Assembly (NCBI GenBank): GCA_010015655.1
Contig: ML976689.1
Span: forward strand, 614,294 to 678,293
DNA from: Bimuria novae-zelandiae CBS 107.79
Taxonomy: Eukaryota; Ascomycota; Dothideomycetes; Pleosporales; Didymosphaeriaceae
DNA length: 64,000 nt
Direction: 5' to 3'
Below the pieces are notes generated by a model. The model did no database searches, had not been told where the DNA came from, and worked only from the letters and a program-made list of their open reading frames with translations. Every line of letters begins with the position of its first letter. Within the stretch, counting starts at the first letter, position 1. Below, one piece after another: positions 44,919 to 56,700 of this stretch. A program made the translations under genes and the position numbers.

Positions 44919-47195
44919 TCACCGGACGTCATCAGTCGCCGTAGGCGCAGGTGTCGCAGTTGCGCTGTCTGCTGCAGTACTCTCCGCCATGGTGGTCGCG
45001 GAAAGCACCTCGTCACTCGTGAACGCATTGCTCCACATCTTACGGTACTCATATTCGATATCGGCGTCGTAAACCTCCACGTCGTCTTCCCAATCCTCAT
45101 CTGTCTCGTCTCCAAAGCAAAACAAGTCGCGTGCACTTCTCTCTATTACTTTTCGATGCTTGCCATCTGGGATCGTACAGCCGCCGATGATTTCACGGTA
45201 CTTGCCCGCGTAGGTGCTCGCGACGCCCGAGATGTTGAAGTGAGGTATTATGTCGCCGCGATGCAGGAGATATGGCAGGTGAGGTATTTCGGGAAGATCG
45301 CCATCAAAGGGTAGGATGAGGTGCAGCGGTCGCGAGCTAGGTACCACTTTGGTTTCTGGAACCTTAGGTGGCGGCGGCGGAGTGTCGCCGTGCAGAAAAG
45401 GCTCATCTGTGTGTTTGGGCGGAGTAATCTCTTCATCACCATGTTTCGCTTTGGGCGGCGCAAATTCTTCAGGTATGCGATATAGCTCATAGTGAATGGT
45501 GACCAAAGCTTCATCGGAGATCGCTCCAGGGTAGACCAGCGCATATCCCCGGGCCCGCATGAATTCGAGCATATATTCTGCCCAGGAGGGCAAGGTTTCA
45601 GACACAAGTTTGTTCCGCTGCGGTGCTTTGGAGTGTTTTGCCACACGGTTGCTGAGGAACGAGTGCAGCTCTGCCCACTTGTCACCGAAGAATAATGTTG
45701 CATGACTGTTGGGAGCTTGCCACAGAAACGGCACGCTTTTGGTGTCGGCAAAGAGTTCTGTATAGCGCGCAGAATGCATATCGCCTGTTTTGGGTGGGCT
45801 GAGTTTTGTTTTTCCATCGAGGAGAAGAGATGGAAGCTCCAAGGTCACGCCCATGACACCCGCGGCATCGTCTTCGGCATATTTAGAGTACCTGTACTCC
45901 AGCAGAGTAAACATCAGATACTGATAATATTGTGAAGAGAGTTCTGCTTGGGGAGAGAGCAGCAAGAGGTGTGAATTCTTCGAGCTAGGATAGAACAGCT
46001 CGAGAAACCGTACAGCAGATTCTTCCTGCGTCGCGCGCTGACTTCCGATTCTGCGCCTAGTAGTAATCCGACTCTGGTAACCGGAGCGGGGCCACCTGAA
46101 TTCATCCAGGAAACGCTCCGCCGACTCATCGACTTCGGCTGGTAATTCGATGGTGATGTGGGGCAGGGTCATCCCGCTGTAGTCGGCAGAACGAATCGAC
46201 TTTAGCAAACGCGCTACGCTGGATGAGTCTGGTGGGACTTGGATGAGTATATCAATCGTGGGTAAGTGCCAGCTCCTCAGTGACCCTGCGTCTAGCTTTG
46301 TTATCCACATCATGTTTTCCGACTTGTCTCTCGGAATCTCGATAAGAGGCATGCGCAACGCTTCGGTCTTCGCACGTACACCCCTCACAAGAAATCCATC
46401 TTCAGAGTGTGCATCGTCCATGATGGCTGCCTGCGGATGCAGGTAGTTGTTGATGTGGGTCATGGCGGCCATCACACTCAGTTCAGCTCGGGTGTCGGAG
46501 CTGTATTCGGTCCAATCTGGCCGCGCATCGTGCCAGATAACTTCGCACTTGGTCTGGTCTATGCCGTTGATCTCCAAAATTCGAGCTAATTCGATGTCCT
46601 CCCTGCCCATGAAGGCTGCATGCACGTAATTCCTACGCCAGCGTGCCATCTCGCATATCATCGGTAGCATTGCGGAAGCGCTCTGCAGGCTGGATATGGG
46701 AAACACAATGTTGCGGTTGGCGGCTCGATAGCCATAGGTGTGCGAAGCGCCGTTGAGCGAGGCAGCGAGCCTGTAAAATTTGAAGTGGCCATCGAACGTA
46801 CGCGGCGCAGCTTCACCAGCTCTTGGCGCTTGATATCCAGGCGGCGGTCCGGTGGGCTCTTCGGTGCTCGTGTCTCGGTCGTAGCCGTAACTGAACCTGC
46901 CCGGCGGAGCACTTCCGTATTCCGACATCGTAATCTGCCCAGTCCAGTCGCCGCTCAGATTAGACAAATTCTTCACCAGCGCATAGAGCAGGTATAGCCC
47001 CACGACGGCCAGCAGTATGCGCCGTCGCCGCCATCGCAGCGGCGTGCTCCTCAGGACCCATTGCGCCGAGCGCTTTGGCTTGCGGTCGTCATCCTTCTTC
47101 CCCAGCTCTTCGTCGCCGGGTAGTATCGATCTGCTTAGCATGTTCCCCCGTATGAGGCCTTGCTGCAACCACCTGCGACTCGAGGATGCAGGCAT
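44919..47195 (-). CDS. Type II membrane protein, fungal glycosyltransferase-2-like
   Basis: A single exon of 758 codons with ATG at 47195. A cytosolic basic N-terminus (KRSAQWVLRSTPLRWRRRR) is followed by one membrane anchor, ILLAVVGLYLLYALVKNL (about 60-77), giving the Golgi-type II layout. The lumenal part resembles a family of filamentous-fungal proteins annotated as glycosyltransferase 2. It includes FKFYRLAASLNGASHTYGYR (about 138-157), a block with paired acidic residues (AIMDDAHSEDGFLVRG) and PTIDILIQVPPDSSS. The C-terminus is acidic, then Ala/Thr-rich. No DXD motif can be pinned with certainty, so enzyme activity is inferred from family resemblance only. The neighbours suggest nothing about its substrate. 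Confidence 0.7.
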   Translation of the reverse strand: MPASSSRRWLQQGLIRGNMLSRSILPGDEELGKKDDDRKPKRSAQWVLRSTPLRWRRRRILLAVVGLYLLYALVKNLSNLSGDWTGQITMSEYGSAPPGRFSYGYDRDTSTEEPTGPPPGYQAPRAGEAAPRTFDGHFKFYRLAASLNGASHTYGYRAANRNIVFPISSLQSASAMLPMICEMARWRRNYVHAAFMGREDIELARILEINGIDQTKCEVIWHDARPDWTEYSSDTRAELSVMAAMTHINNYLHPQAAIMDDAHSEDGFLVRGVRAKTEALRMPLIEIPRDKSENMMWITKLDAGSLRSWHLPTIDILIQVPPDSSSVARLLKSIRSADYSGMTLPHITIELPAEVDESAERFLDEFRWPRSGYQSRITTRRRIGSQRATQEESAVRFLELFYPSSKNSHLLLLSPQAELSSQYYQYLMFTLLEYRYSKYAEDDAAGVMGVTLELPSLLLDGKTKLSPPKTGDMHSARYTELFADTKSVPFLWQAPNSHATLFFGDKWAELHSFLSNRVAKHSKAPQRNKLVSETLPSWAEYMLEFMRARGYALVYPGAISDEALVTIHYELYRIPEEFAPPKAKHGDEEITPPKHTDEPFLHGDTPPPPPKVPETKVVPSSRPLHLILPFDGDLPEIPHLPYLLHRGDIIPHFNISGVASTYAGKYREIIGGCTIPDGKHRKVIERSARDLFCFGDETDEDWEDDVEVYDADIEYEYRKMWSNAFTSDEVLSATTMAESTAADSATATPAPTATDDVR

Positions 47196-47481
47196 ATGCG
47201 CAGCTCACACCATGGCGCGCTCAGTTAGTGCGTTGCGCTTCTGTCATACGGGCGACGCAAGGAAAATGGTTCGTGCAAGAAGTGGAGGAGCGCGATAGGC
47301 AAAGGAAGGACGAAGGCCAGAGGGAAGAGGAAGAGAGGCCAGTTCACAGGAGCGAGCGCAATCGCAGATAGGCCAAGCTCGAAAGTGCTGAGGACATGTT
47401 GGTAGTTTCGGCCTTGAAAGAAAGCGCTATTGCCGTTGTAGGCTAGCCTTAGGTCCCTCCTTCCCCATCTCATCTACCCAT

Positions 47482-48921
47482 GCACGCGGTAAACGAAAAA
47501 TCGCGCACACCAAACTAGATGAGTCAGCTTTTTGTCACCCATACATTTGCCCTACAAAGTCGAAATTCGAGCCATATTAAATCGATTTCGACGCCAAATC
47601 GCACCGTGAGGCTTGCTTTATATGTAGATCTGTATATACATGACTTTTGTTTAGTGTTGAGCTTAATAACATATAATTTCTCCGCCGGAGTCGTAGCAGT
47701 CTCGCAGCCTTTGCGGCATGCTATTAACACGCTTATTTATAAACTTTTAGCTAATTAATTACTAGCCTTTAATTACGAGGTCTCTTGTTTTAAAGACGTC
47801 CTAATAGGGAAACCTTTTAAGATACTGCTTTAGAGGCTGCCAGCAATTTTCTATAGGTGCTAAATTAGGTAAGTATATATAGTTAAAGTAGGACTTTAAG
47901 CTATAGGTTTTCTTCTAATTATAAATAATATTATTAGAGGATTTACTTATCCTATAGCTAGAGTTATTATCTTCTTCTAGCACGAAGTTGTCGCCACGTA
48001 AAATTTATAGCTTAATAATACGCTTAAGGATCGCGTTGCGGTACACCTTAAAGCTTATTTTACTATTTTTATTACTTAAAACGTTGTAAAAGTATAAGTT
48101 ACTCTTAAAATTAAAGCCTACGGTGGCCTATAAGTGCTGGCGCTCTAGAGTCTTCTCGTTATTATAATTTAATATGTGTTATATATAATCGCGATAGTAG
48201 CGCTCTCTAGGTTTTCTAACAATCCTTATCTTGCCCTTAGGCCCTATACTCTAGTATACCTTATTAGAGAAGCGTACGCGGCGCTAGTCCTTCTTATTAA
48301 AGTACTTTTTAAATATAATAGTAGAATACTTAACGCGGAGCTTTGCAACGCGCTAAGAAACCTAGCCTTTATTATAAGTAACGCATTTTAAGTAATCTAT
48401 AGTGTAAAGATGCTCCTTAAAGGTCTTGCCGCTAACGCCAAGATCTAATTTATATACTAGCTGCTTTTATGTAAGGACGCGGGCGTCCTATCCTAGGTCT
48501 TATAAATACTTGTTAGCACGCTCTAGGTCCTCTAAAGATAGCTTTAAGGGTCTGCCGCGCTTCTCCGCCGTTAATATACTATTATAATAGGTCCTATTAG
48601 CCTCTATATTGTCCTTAGCAAGTATCTCCCAGCCCTGGTGGCGTTTCACGCCGTAATAGCTAAAAACATTGTTGTGATGGTAGGGTATGCGGCGGAAATC
48701 CATGAACTCGCAGGCACCTTTAATCCGCGACTTTTTTAGCGTGTTTAAATAGGGGTTATTAGGTAATTAGGCTATCTAATTAATTACGTAGTAAAATATT
48801 ATTATAAAGTGGTGTAGCGTGTGGAGTTTTATTTTTGTGTAAAAAGGTGGCTGCAGAGTGTTGCATGGCGGGGGTGGACTAGCGTTGTTTTGGTGTGCGC
48901 GATTTTTCGTTTACCGCGTGC
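47482..48921 (-). mobile_element. Tc1/mariner-like transposon with perfect 33-bp TIRs and RIP-damaged core
   Basis: The terminal inverted repeats at 47482-47514 and 48889-48921 are identical over 33 bp (outer end GCACGCGGTAAACG). The 1440-bp element encodes one transposase on the minus strand. The sequence between about 47650 and 48810 is AT-rich and full of TAA/TAG, while the outer 100 to 150 bp at each end have normal composition. The flanks are CAT at 47479-47481 and 48922-48924, not the TA expected for this superfamily. Confidence 0.9.
47663..48703 (-). pseudogene. Tc1/mariner-like (DDE_3) transposase with in-frame stops
   Basis: ATG at 48703 to TAA at 47663 spans 347 codons with no net frameshift but many TAG/TAA. 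The N-terminal helix-turn-helix part is intact for 67 codons (RRIPYHHNNVFSYYGVKRH to LEDLERANKYL). Further on are a DARVLT block, an ATVGFNFKSNLYFY block near the core, FVLEEDNNSSY (second catalytic position; the following acidic residue appears as Asn), and LAPIENCWQPLKQYL with FINKRVNSMPQRLRD at the end. These match the transposases of widespread fungal Tc1-type elements. The changes fit RIP; the element cannot encode active enzyme. Confidence 0.88.
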
Positions 48922-49125
48922 CATGGTCCGCAATTCATTAACAACTTATATCCTGACGTCTGGATGCAACTCCCGATCAGAGACCAACAGGCTGATTTAC
49001 TTGCTTAAGCAAAGTCTGGTCCCGCGGTTAGTGCCCGGGAGGTGGCTGCCACTGTCGCACCAATACATTTCAGCTTGGGCGCATGCACTCGCATGTATAC
49101 AACATTGAAATCCTATCGAGTGAAA

Positions 49126-50802
49126 CTACGCTGCCTCTGTTAACCGTCTGTCAGCCTCCTCTAGAGATTTCCTCAACGCCTCTTCGTTCCGCGGCCTGAA
49201 AATGACTTCGTAGTGCCTGCACATGGTCACGAGACTGCACGGATCCGCGCTTCCTCTTACTGGATGAGTGTCGACTTGGGTAACGGGCAGAATCTCGAAG
49301 CTGTTCAGCATCCGCATGAACGTCAGATATAGCTCTCTGTTCGCCAGTAATGACCCTGCACACATCCTGTAGCCAAGCCCATAAGTGAACAATGGCGCAT
49401 CCGGCTGCTCAAGCCAACGCTCTGGCCGAAACACCTCCGGATCGTGCCAGACTTTGGGATCTGCGTGGCGCTGTCAGTTCCTATCTGGTGGTGATACTAG
49501 CTTGACTCACCCATGTTGCACGCCCATACATTGAGATAAATGGTGCTACCAGCGGGGATCAGTTTGTCCTCGTACACTATGTCCTTGACTGTTGCCCGCG
49601 GCAGCGCCAGTCGAAGAACGCAGTAATATCGCAAAAACTCCCTCACCAGAGCAACAACGTATTCGCAGTTTTGATCGTCGTACGCATCGCACAACGGCTC
49701 CTCAGCTAGGTAGAACTTGCGAATCTCCTCGATTGCCGTCTTCTGGATGTCGGGCCGCTGTGCGAGAAGTGCAACACTCCACTGCACCAACGTGGTTATG
49801 GTATCCAGCCCTCCCGAAAGCATGGTCAAGCTGATCGACGTCAACTCCTCCTTATTCAGCGCAGCACTACTGTCCTGGATAACGTTTGCCTGGATGCACG
49901 GCTTGTGGGTGCCTTTCTCCATGCGGTCGTCCAAGTCCTTGTTTAGTTTGGTCAAGTAAACGTCTCGTCTTTTCCGCATTTCACGCGCCTTTGTGGATCC
50001 AACACTGAACGGATTTAGTCTGAGAAGCGGAATGTAGTCCTGGAGGTTGCCAGTCGTGCTCCGGAATAGCGAAATTGCTTCTTCTACCTCTGTGATCTCG
50101 TGGAACATTGGGTCGTCACGGCTTTCCATGCGCGTGCCCCAGTTCAACGTCAGAGCCAACGAGAGCGAAAGGCGCTGAATCATCGGCATAGGATTTACTC
50201 CCACCTTGCCCGCTTTGCCGTTGACGAAACCCTCCTTGACAAAGTCCTTGGTCTCTACGTCGATGTGGTCTACATATGTAGCAATCGATGGCTTGTTCAA
50301 CGCAGACGCAGCACCCTTCCGCCTCCTCTTCAAAGACTCGTTGAAAGGCGACGTCCCGATGGTCGTCCCCGCGGTATTAGAGAGAACCTGTCTTCGTCAG
50401 CAATCCGGCACCCCTCCTTTCGGGTGAGCAACGCACCTTGTGGAACGTCCAAAACACCGGTCTCGAGCTCAACGCCTGGCTGTTTTGTCCAAAAATCTTC
50501 TTAGCGGCTTCCGCACTGTTCACCACTATAACCGGCACGTTGCCCAATTGGATCTGATACACGTCCCCATGCGTTTTGCTCCACTCACGGTACTGTTCCG
50601 CAGCGTTGTACTTGATATCTGGGATGTTGCCAACAAGCGGCCAGTTCCTCGGTCCGTCGAAATCCTTAACTCGCGCAGAACGACGTACAAATTCATTGGC
50701 GACGACGTATACGATGGTGATACCGATAGTGAAAATAAGAACGGTACGGAGCGTGTGTTCGAACAGCTGCACTGATAGCAGCGGCAGGATCGTCGATATC
50801 AT
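49126..50802 (-). CDS. Cytochrome P450, CYP504-like (phenylacetate hydroxylase family)
   Basis: Exons 50437-50802, 49511-50387 and 49126-49460 (introns of 49 and 50 nt) give 525 residues. The ATG at 50802 precedes an N-terminal anchor (VLIFTIGITIVYVVANEF). Signatures: proline-rich GPRNWPLVGNIPD; C-helix block ESLKRRRKGAASALN; I-helix LSGGLDTITTLVQW; ExxR in VREFLRYY; and heme loop FTYGLGYRMCAGSLLANREL with the ligand Cys near residue 450. The heme-loop continuation is characteristic of CYP504 enzymes, which hydroxylate phenylacetate or 3-hydroxyphenylacetate for entry into homogentisate catabolism. No homogentisate-pathway gene is adjacent, so the substrate is inferred from family only. Confidence 0.92.
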
Positions 50803-52138
50803 CTCGCTGATTCTTTCACCAAATCTTCCAATATTAGAGCAATGGTGCTCTTGCAAGAAAGCGCGACGCCTGTAAGAAGAAACGGTGCGTTATTTCCCAA
50901 CCATTAGAGACCGTCAACTAGACGACGCTGTCTAGTCCTTCAATGAAACAAAGCACAATGATGACGACGCTCCAATAGAGCGCTACCAAACGATAGCAAC
51001 GATAGCAACGATCTCGATGTTCCATGCTGCTAGGCTATATATAATCGCCTCCGTCTCCAAGAAACGCGGGGATGCGGGGAGGAGTACGGAGGTGCATCAA
51101 CGCGGAATTTGCGGAAAAATTCCGCATACTGCTACAGGGCAGTATTCCACCAAAAATCCGATGGTGTGTCACCCTTACGAAAAACGGGACGCAGGTCCGT
51201 TGAGCCTTGGATGATTTTCAGGGTCGCAAGCATGCGAGGGGACGTGGTGTTCGTGCGTAGAATCGTGAGAGTACGTCATTGTACCATGTGGACTACTCAC
51301 CTACAATAGGCACTGACTAAGTGCAGCTATGACTTGTTCTCCAACTCATAGCATGCAAGCCACGTTCTGACAACAATTTCATGGCGAACAGAGAAGCCAA
51401 TCACGCATTCATGCCACAGATGCCACATGCGAACCATTTGCTGGAATCGAGCAACCTTCATAATCACCACGCATCTTGTTGGAGACGTGGTACGGAAGAG
51501 CGACCACGACGGTGCGTCTTCCGTTCGTCGCCCATACTCAGTCTTTTAAAAAGAATCTCAAAATTATTGGGTGAATTAAGGCCTGATGTACTAGCAATAC
51601 CGCAATTATAAAACCAACGATCGGATCGGGTTGTTAGAATATAGAGTTTATGTATGTCGTACACACGTGTGCGGTTGTTGTGCGTGACGAACTCACTGTG
51701 CCACCCGAAGCTATGACCTCTACTCGATACGCACCGCAGTTGCAACTGCGTCTCCTACTACTCACACACTTCATATTTTACACAAGTTCACGAAAACGAC
51801 GATGAGTCCTCCCCAAGCCTCTTTGCCGCGCTATAAAACCCTCGCACATGTTCTCATGCCTTCTTTACCTACACTTCACCTGGATCTCGACTGCAACACT
51901 TTCTTTGGCGTACCTTCCTTTCAACAACCTGGTCAATATATCATCCTTTGAACGCTTTCGTTGGGATCTTCTCTTTCAACACCGTAGATATCAATATCTC
52001 TCTTTTAACCTTCACGCCATTATAACTTTGAACACCCTGGTCGATACACCTCTCTTTCAACTTCCCGTTAGTATATATCTCTCTCATTCCCCCTTAAGTT
52101 TCGACCTACCGGCATAAACTACACAACTTGACGCCGTA
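50803..52138. other. Intergenic region with a pyrimidine-rich repeat-bearing promoter
   Basis: No coding region recognised. From about 51917 to 52062 the element CTTTCAAC/CTTTGAAC recurs about six times in a CT-rich context (51917, 51945, 51971, 51999, 52025, 52053), roughly every 25-28 bp. It ends about 80 bp before the next ATG, so it probably belongs to that gene's promoter or leader. Confidence 0.5.
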
Positions 52139-52665
52139 ATGTCCAACGCCAACGCCCCCACAACGCCCGTTCCCCCGCCTCCACCCGCTCCCCCAGGGTC
52201 CCCCGCCCTCGGCGAAGGCGATAAAAATATCGACCAAAGACACAACCTCTGGCGTATCTCGTGCAAACAAGACTCCGTACAAGAGTTCGGCTCAGACGTC
52301 AATATAACCGCCAGCACAGCGAGCCCGGGTTACACAACCAATCCCGACCGCGCCAAATTCTGCTTGAAGAATAAGTCTATTTTCAAAGTCGAAGGCGAAA
52401 ACGCTGAACCAGAAGTGATAGTGGAAAGGGTGAAATACAATGCTTCAAGTTTAAAGCATGGTTGGAAGATTGAAGAAAGTGGTAGTGGATTCGTTCCCGG
52501 CGACACGAAATATCTCAAGAAAGGGACGACAGTGAATGGTGAGTGATTATGCACGATACCCGGGCCTTTAGAGAAGAGAGAGCTGACTGTTTGATAGTGA
52601 AGAAATTCTACGAGGATCTAGCTAAAAAGTATCCTAATGATTATTCAGATGCTTGGGAGCTGTGA
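52139..52665 (+). CDS. Small two-exon protein of unknown function
   Basis: Exon 1 (52139-52538) and exon 2 (52598-52665), with a 59-nt intron, give 155 residues. The N-terminus is Pro-rich (PPPPPAPPGSPALGEGDKN). The rest is hydrophilic and looks folded (WRISCKQDSVQEFGSDVNIT ... KHGWKIEESGSGFVPGDTKY), ending KKFYEDLAKKYPNDYSDAWEL. It has no signal peptide, membrane segment or motif I recognise. The coding-like composition and exact splice phase make it a credible gene. Confidence 0.72.
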
Positions 52666-53767
52666 ACGAACGGGGTGCTTCTAGTTTTGTGGGATTAGTT
52701 ACGGTTGTGTATTCCTAGCTTAGTACAAACTGCTCTCGCTTATGAAGTCCTGCTTTTCTACTCGTATGTGTGCCGTAACAATACTACTCACTTGAACCAT
52801 CCCAAACCTTTTCTTCATACACGGAAGTAATCCAAGCACTCTTCAAAACACACCAGTACGACGTTTCTGCCCGAAATCAACCCCCGCTCTCAAATACAGC
52901 ACTGAAATCCTTCAACTCATCCTTGCGACACATTCACTCACTTGTTTCTATGTGTCTAAAATGTCTCCCCGGGTTGCCTTTCCCCCGCTAATCACTAATA
53001 GCACTATTATTGTTATCCTCGCTATTACCATAGCCACCTTTACTCTGCCTTTCTCCCCTCATAGCCCCAATGAGGCATCAGAAACACTCGCCCAATTATA
53101 CTTTTCGTCATAGCGGGAGTGTCACCAGCATTCCCTTTCACAAGCGCTGTGCTGTCACACCTCTCCACCAACTGTTCTTATAAAATCTATCACAGCTGAA
53201 TAACCTACGGCGGCAGACGACATGCCTAGGAATGTAGATCGCAAAGAGTGACGTTGCACTGCAGAATACGTCTGACCTTGCAATTGGTCAATCTCACACC
53301 CAAACGTCCACGTCTGAATTTATCTCAGGCTGACTGGAAAGCCCGCAGTGAAGGTCAATGACTTTGTCCAGCATGCACACAACTTCCTGCTGCAGTATAG
53401 GAGTCACTTGTATCTTGGAGGGTTGGCTTTGTTACATGTTAAGCAAGTCCAGGTCACCCATTGTATGATAATAGGGCAGACCGCATGATGATGCCGATGA
53501 TTTGGATAGAATATGGCCATATATAGATATCTTCAGTTTTCACCATCAAACATGCCAAACCCAGCGCGCCGTTCCGCGGCTAAGTATATATCCTCCTAAA
53601 ATACGTCATAACGCCGATATGCTAGGGTATCGTCCATGTGCCCTGATGATCCGTAACGCCGTTAAAATAGTATGCAGCACACTCAAGGATGCCAAAGCGA
53701 AGCAATGCTCGCAATAGGCAGCCGCACCCGTACGCGCCGAAATAGGTAGTGTGAGCGACTAGGGCAC
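52666..53767. other. Intergenic region, nothing recognised
   Basis: Only short frames are present. It is the shared 3' flank of the small plus-strand gene and the minus-strand cohesin loader gene. No repeat or RNA gene was seen. Confidence 0.4.
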
Positions 53768-56700
53768 CTAATCCCAGTCGTCACCGTCCGGCGTCTTCGA
53801 GTTCCTCTTCTTCTTGCTTCCCGCCGGCCGACCCCTCGCCTTCTTCGGCGTGTTGGCCAAAGTCGCACTGGACTTCCTCTTTCTGTTGCGTCCGCTAGTT
53901 GGGACAGCCATGCCCTCTCCCTCGTCCTCTGCCGGCGTCGCATAACCCTCTCCATCCTCGTCTTCTCCCTCTTCGCCATTGATTTGGAAGTCTCGGTCCA
54001 CCTCCAGAAGCTCGGCGAACTCGTAGCATTGGGCGATCATGCTGCTGCGGGTCTCAAGTGCAGTGAATACCTGCGCAAATTTCTCCCACAAGTCGGCGCC
54101 CTTGATGAGGTTGTTCCGGACGGCGTTGTCTGAAAATTTTTTGGGTAAGATGCGGTCAGTCTTGACGTTGTAGGCTTTTCGGATGAAGCTGCGGGCTTCC
54201 CACATCAGTTGAAGGATCATACAAGCGTGGGTAATTTGTTCGAGGCGTTCGTCCGTGATAGATACATGATCATCCTGCATATTCTCGTCAGGCTCATCTA
54301 AGTCAGTGCTTGCATCCTGCATCAGCTGAGCCGACTGCAGCGCCGACATGTTCTTCTTTGGCATCTCCGTTTCGATAGCTACGCCGACCGACGGACCCGC
54401 ATTCTTCAGGACAATGTCTTCGAGCGCAGTGATGAGGATGGAAACATCCTCGACCTTTTGCACGTCAAACAAGGCAAGGTTCTCGAGACAGAACCGAGTG
54501 AATAGCAGGGCCTCTGAGCTTGCGGTGGAATCCACAAACTCGCTGAACTTGAAGTCTATCAGCTTGCAGAAGTTGTCGAGAAATTTCTTCTGAGACTTGC
54601 GACTGCTTTTCATTACATTGAACATGTATGCAACCTTCGGCTTACAGTCCGGTGGTTTAGTCATCCCATGCGGGTCGTGGAAGACGTCTTGCTGATACCT
54701 GAAGGCCATTTTGATTGCCACCGCGTACTCGTTTTCAAACATGCTTTCATGCTTTGCATGTATGGAAGTATGTTCATTGCCAGCCATACTGGATATCTGC
54801 GGATTCAACGACGACCCCAGAGCAATCAGCGCCAATCCAACTGGAACAGGGTGCAACAAGCCTTGTCGATTGATGCTAACAAGGGCCCTGGTGGCTACGA
54901 GGGCTAACTCATTGTCGTTCTGTAACGCAACATCGGAAATCTCTTGTAAAAATTGACCTGCGAGATGAATGGCAATGGCGTGGCTGCCATGGGTTTCTAA
55001 CGTAGGCTGGTCCAACCGCTTGCCAGCGGAAGCTGCATTTTCATCGCTCGTAGTAACGTCGGACAGACCCTCTGCAACGGCAAGGAAGTCACAAAACTGA
55101 GTGAGGGCGATCTGTTTCAGAGAGGGAATCTCGTTCTTGAAGACAAGTTTGAAGGTAGTCTCCACGTCACTGCGTCGGAATAGGGGTGGACTGCCCTGGC
55201 AAACATCTCCTACGGCGCCCAATGCTGTTTCCCGGATGGAGAGGTTCCAAGGCTGCTTACTGAAAGGTCGCACTACGTTCAACAGAATGAGGGACGGAGA
55301 AGAAGGGGCAGTACTACCCGTAGGACTGAGCAAGCCCTTCAACTGCTGCTCCGCGGCGGGCTTTTTGAGCAGTACCTTTCTTGCGGAGTTGGCGACCGAA
55401 GAGCGAAACTGATCGGCATGCTCATCCCAAGCGCCAACTTTTCCAAAGGTACCGATAATGCCCAGCCAGGATGTGATTCGGGTCTTTTGCGCCTCTTGTG
55501 CAGAAGTATCGTCGCTCGGTGCGAAAACCTGCAGGAGCTGGACAAGGATTGACCCAACAAGCGCCAGGAGTTTCGCGACTCCATTTGTTGCTACGTGCCT
55601 CATGATCCAGAGGCAGTTCACAACACCGACAAGCGTGTTCTTGCCCGTGATGTTGCCATTGGCCGCTGAACGTGCCAATTTGGCTATGGCCTCACTCAAC
55701 AGCTTCCACACGTCATCGGCGAACTTCGTCGGCAAGTCCGACAAGCAAGGTATGACAAACCGATAGATTGTAACCGTAGAACGTAGAATCTCGATGTCGT
55801 CAGCAGTCTTTGGATCTATGATGTAGAGCTTGAGCCGCTGAATGTGGTCAAGTGTGAACATTGTCGGGCTTACTCTAGCGAAAATGCTGAGCGTCTGTAG
55901 GCCACTGTCTTGGGTATACTCTGCTCCTATGGAATCTGGGCTAATTACACCCTCAACGAGATCTGCGACTAGATCCTTACAGATCCGGAAGTTGATGGAC
56001 GCGTTCGGAGCACTCTTTGAAAGAGCTTGTGAGAAGAAGGCCTCGAAGGCTTGCATCGACGTTGGCAGCTTGTTAATCTTACGGACAGTCTGCACAACCA
56101 ATGACACGCGCTCAACACGTTGGAGCCTAAGACGACTCTCATCGGCATTGGTGTGTGGATCGAGCACCTTCAACCACACTTCTTCGAGAGCTTGTCGCGC
56201 CGGATCAGAGACAGGCTTTTCAAGGTCTTGAGATGCCGGGAGTAAGGCCGCCACGATCTGAGTTTTGACGTCCAGTGATTCAGATCGGGTATAAATGGTC
56301 TTAAGAAGATTGATTGCCCTCTTCTTGGGTTCGTTGTTGCTGTCCGTAGTCATCAGCAACACGGGTTGGAGACAGAGCCGTTCAAGAGCAGGGTTAGAAG
56401 CCAAACATTTCGATATGAGCGAGAGCACTGCGGCACGGACCAAAGGAGATGCGTCTCTTAACTTCTCGACCAACACGTTGACGTGCTTCTCTGCGACAGC
56501 ATGTGGATCCTTTCCCAGGAATGATTCGATGTTCTTGATTGCACTGTTTTTTTGCTGTGCCCCACCGTCTCGGATCTGCTTGAACATAATGTTAACTATA
56601 CCGGGATAGTACTGGCAGAACTGGCTCTTCCAAGTAGTTATAGCTGCCGCCAAGCGAGTTTCAGTTGGTGATATGTTCTGAAATTTACTGTCCAAGGTCA

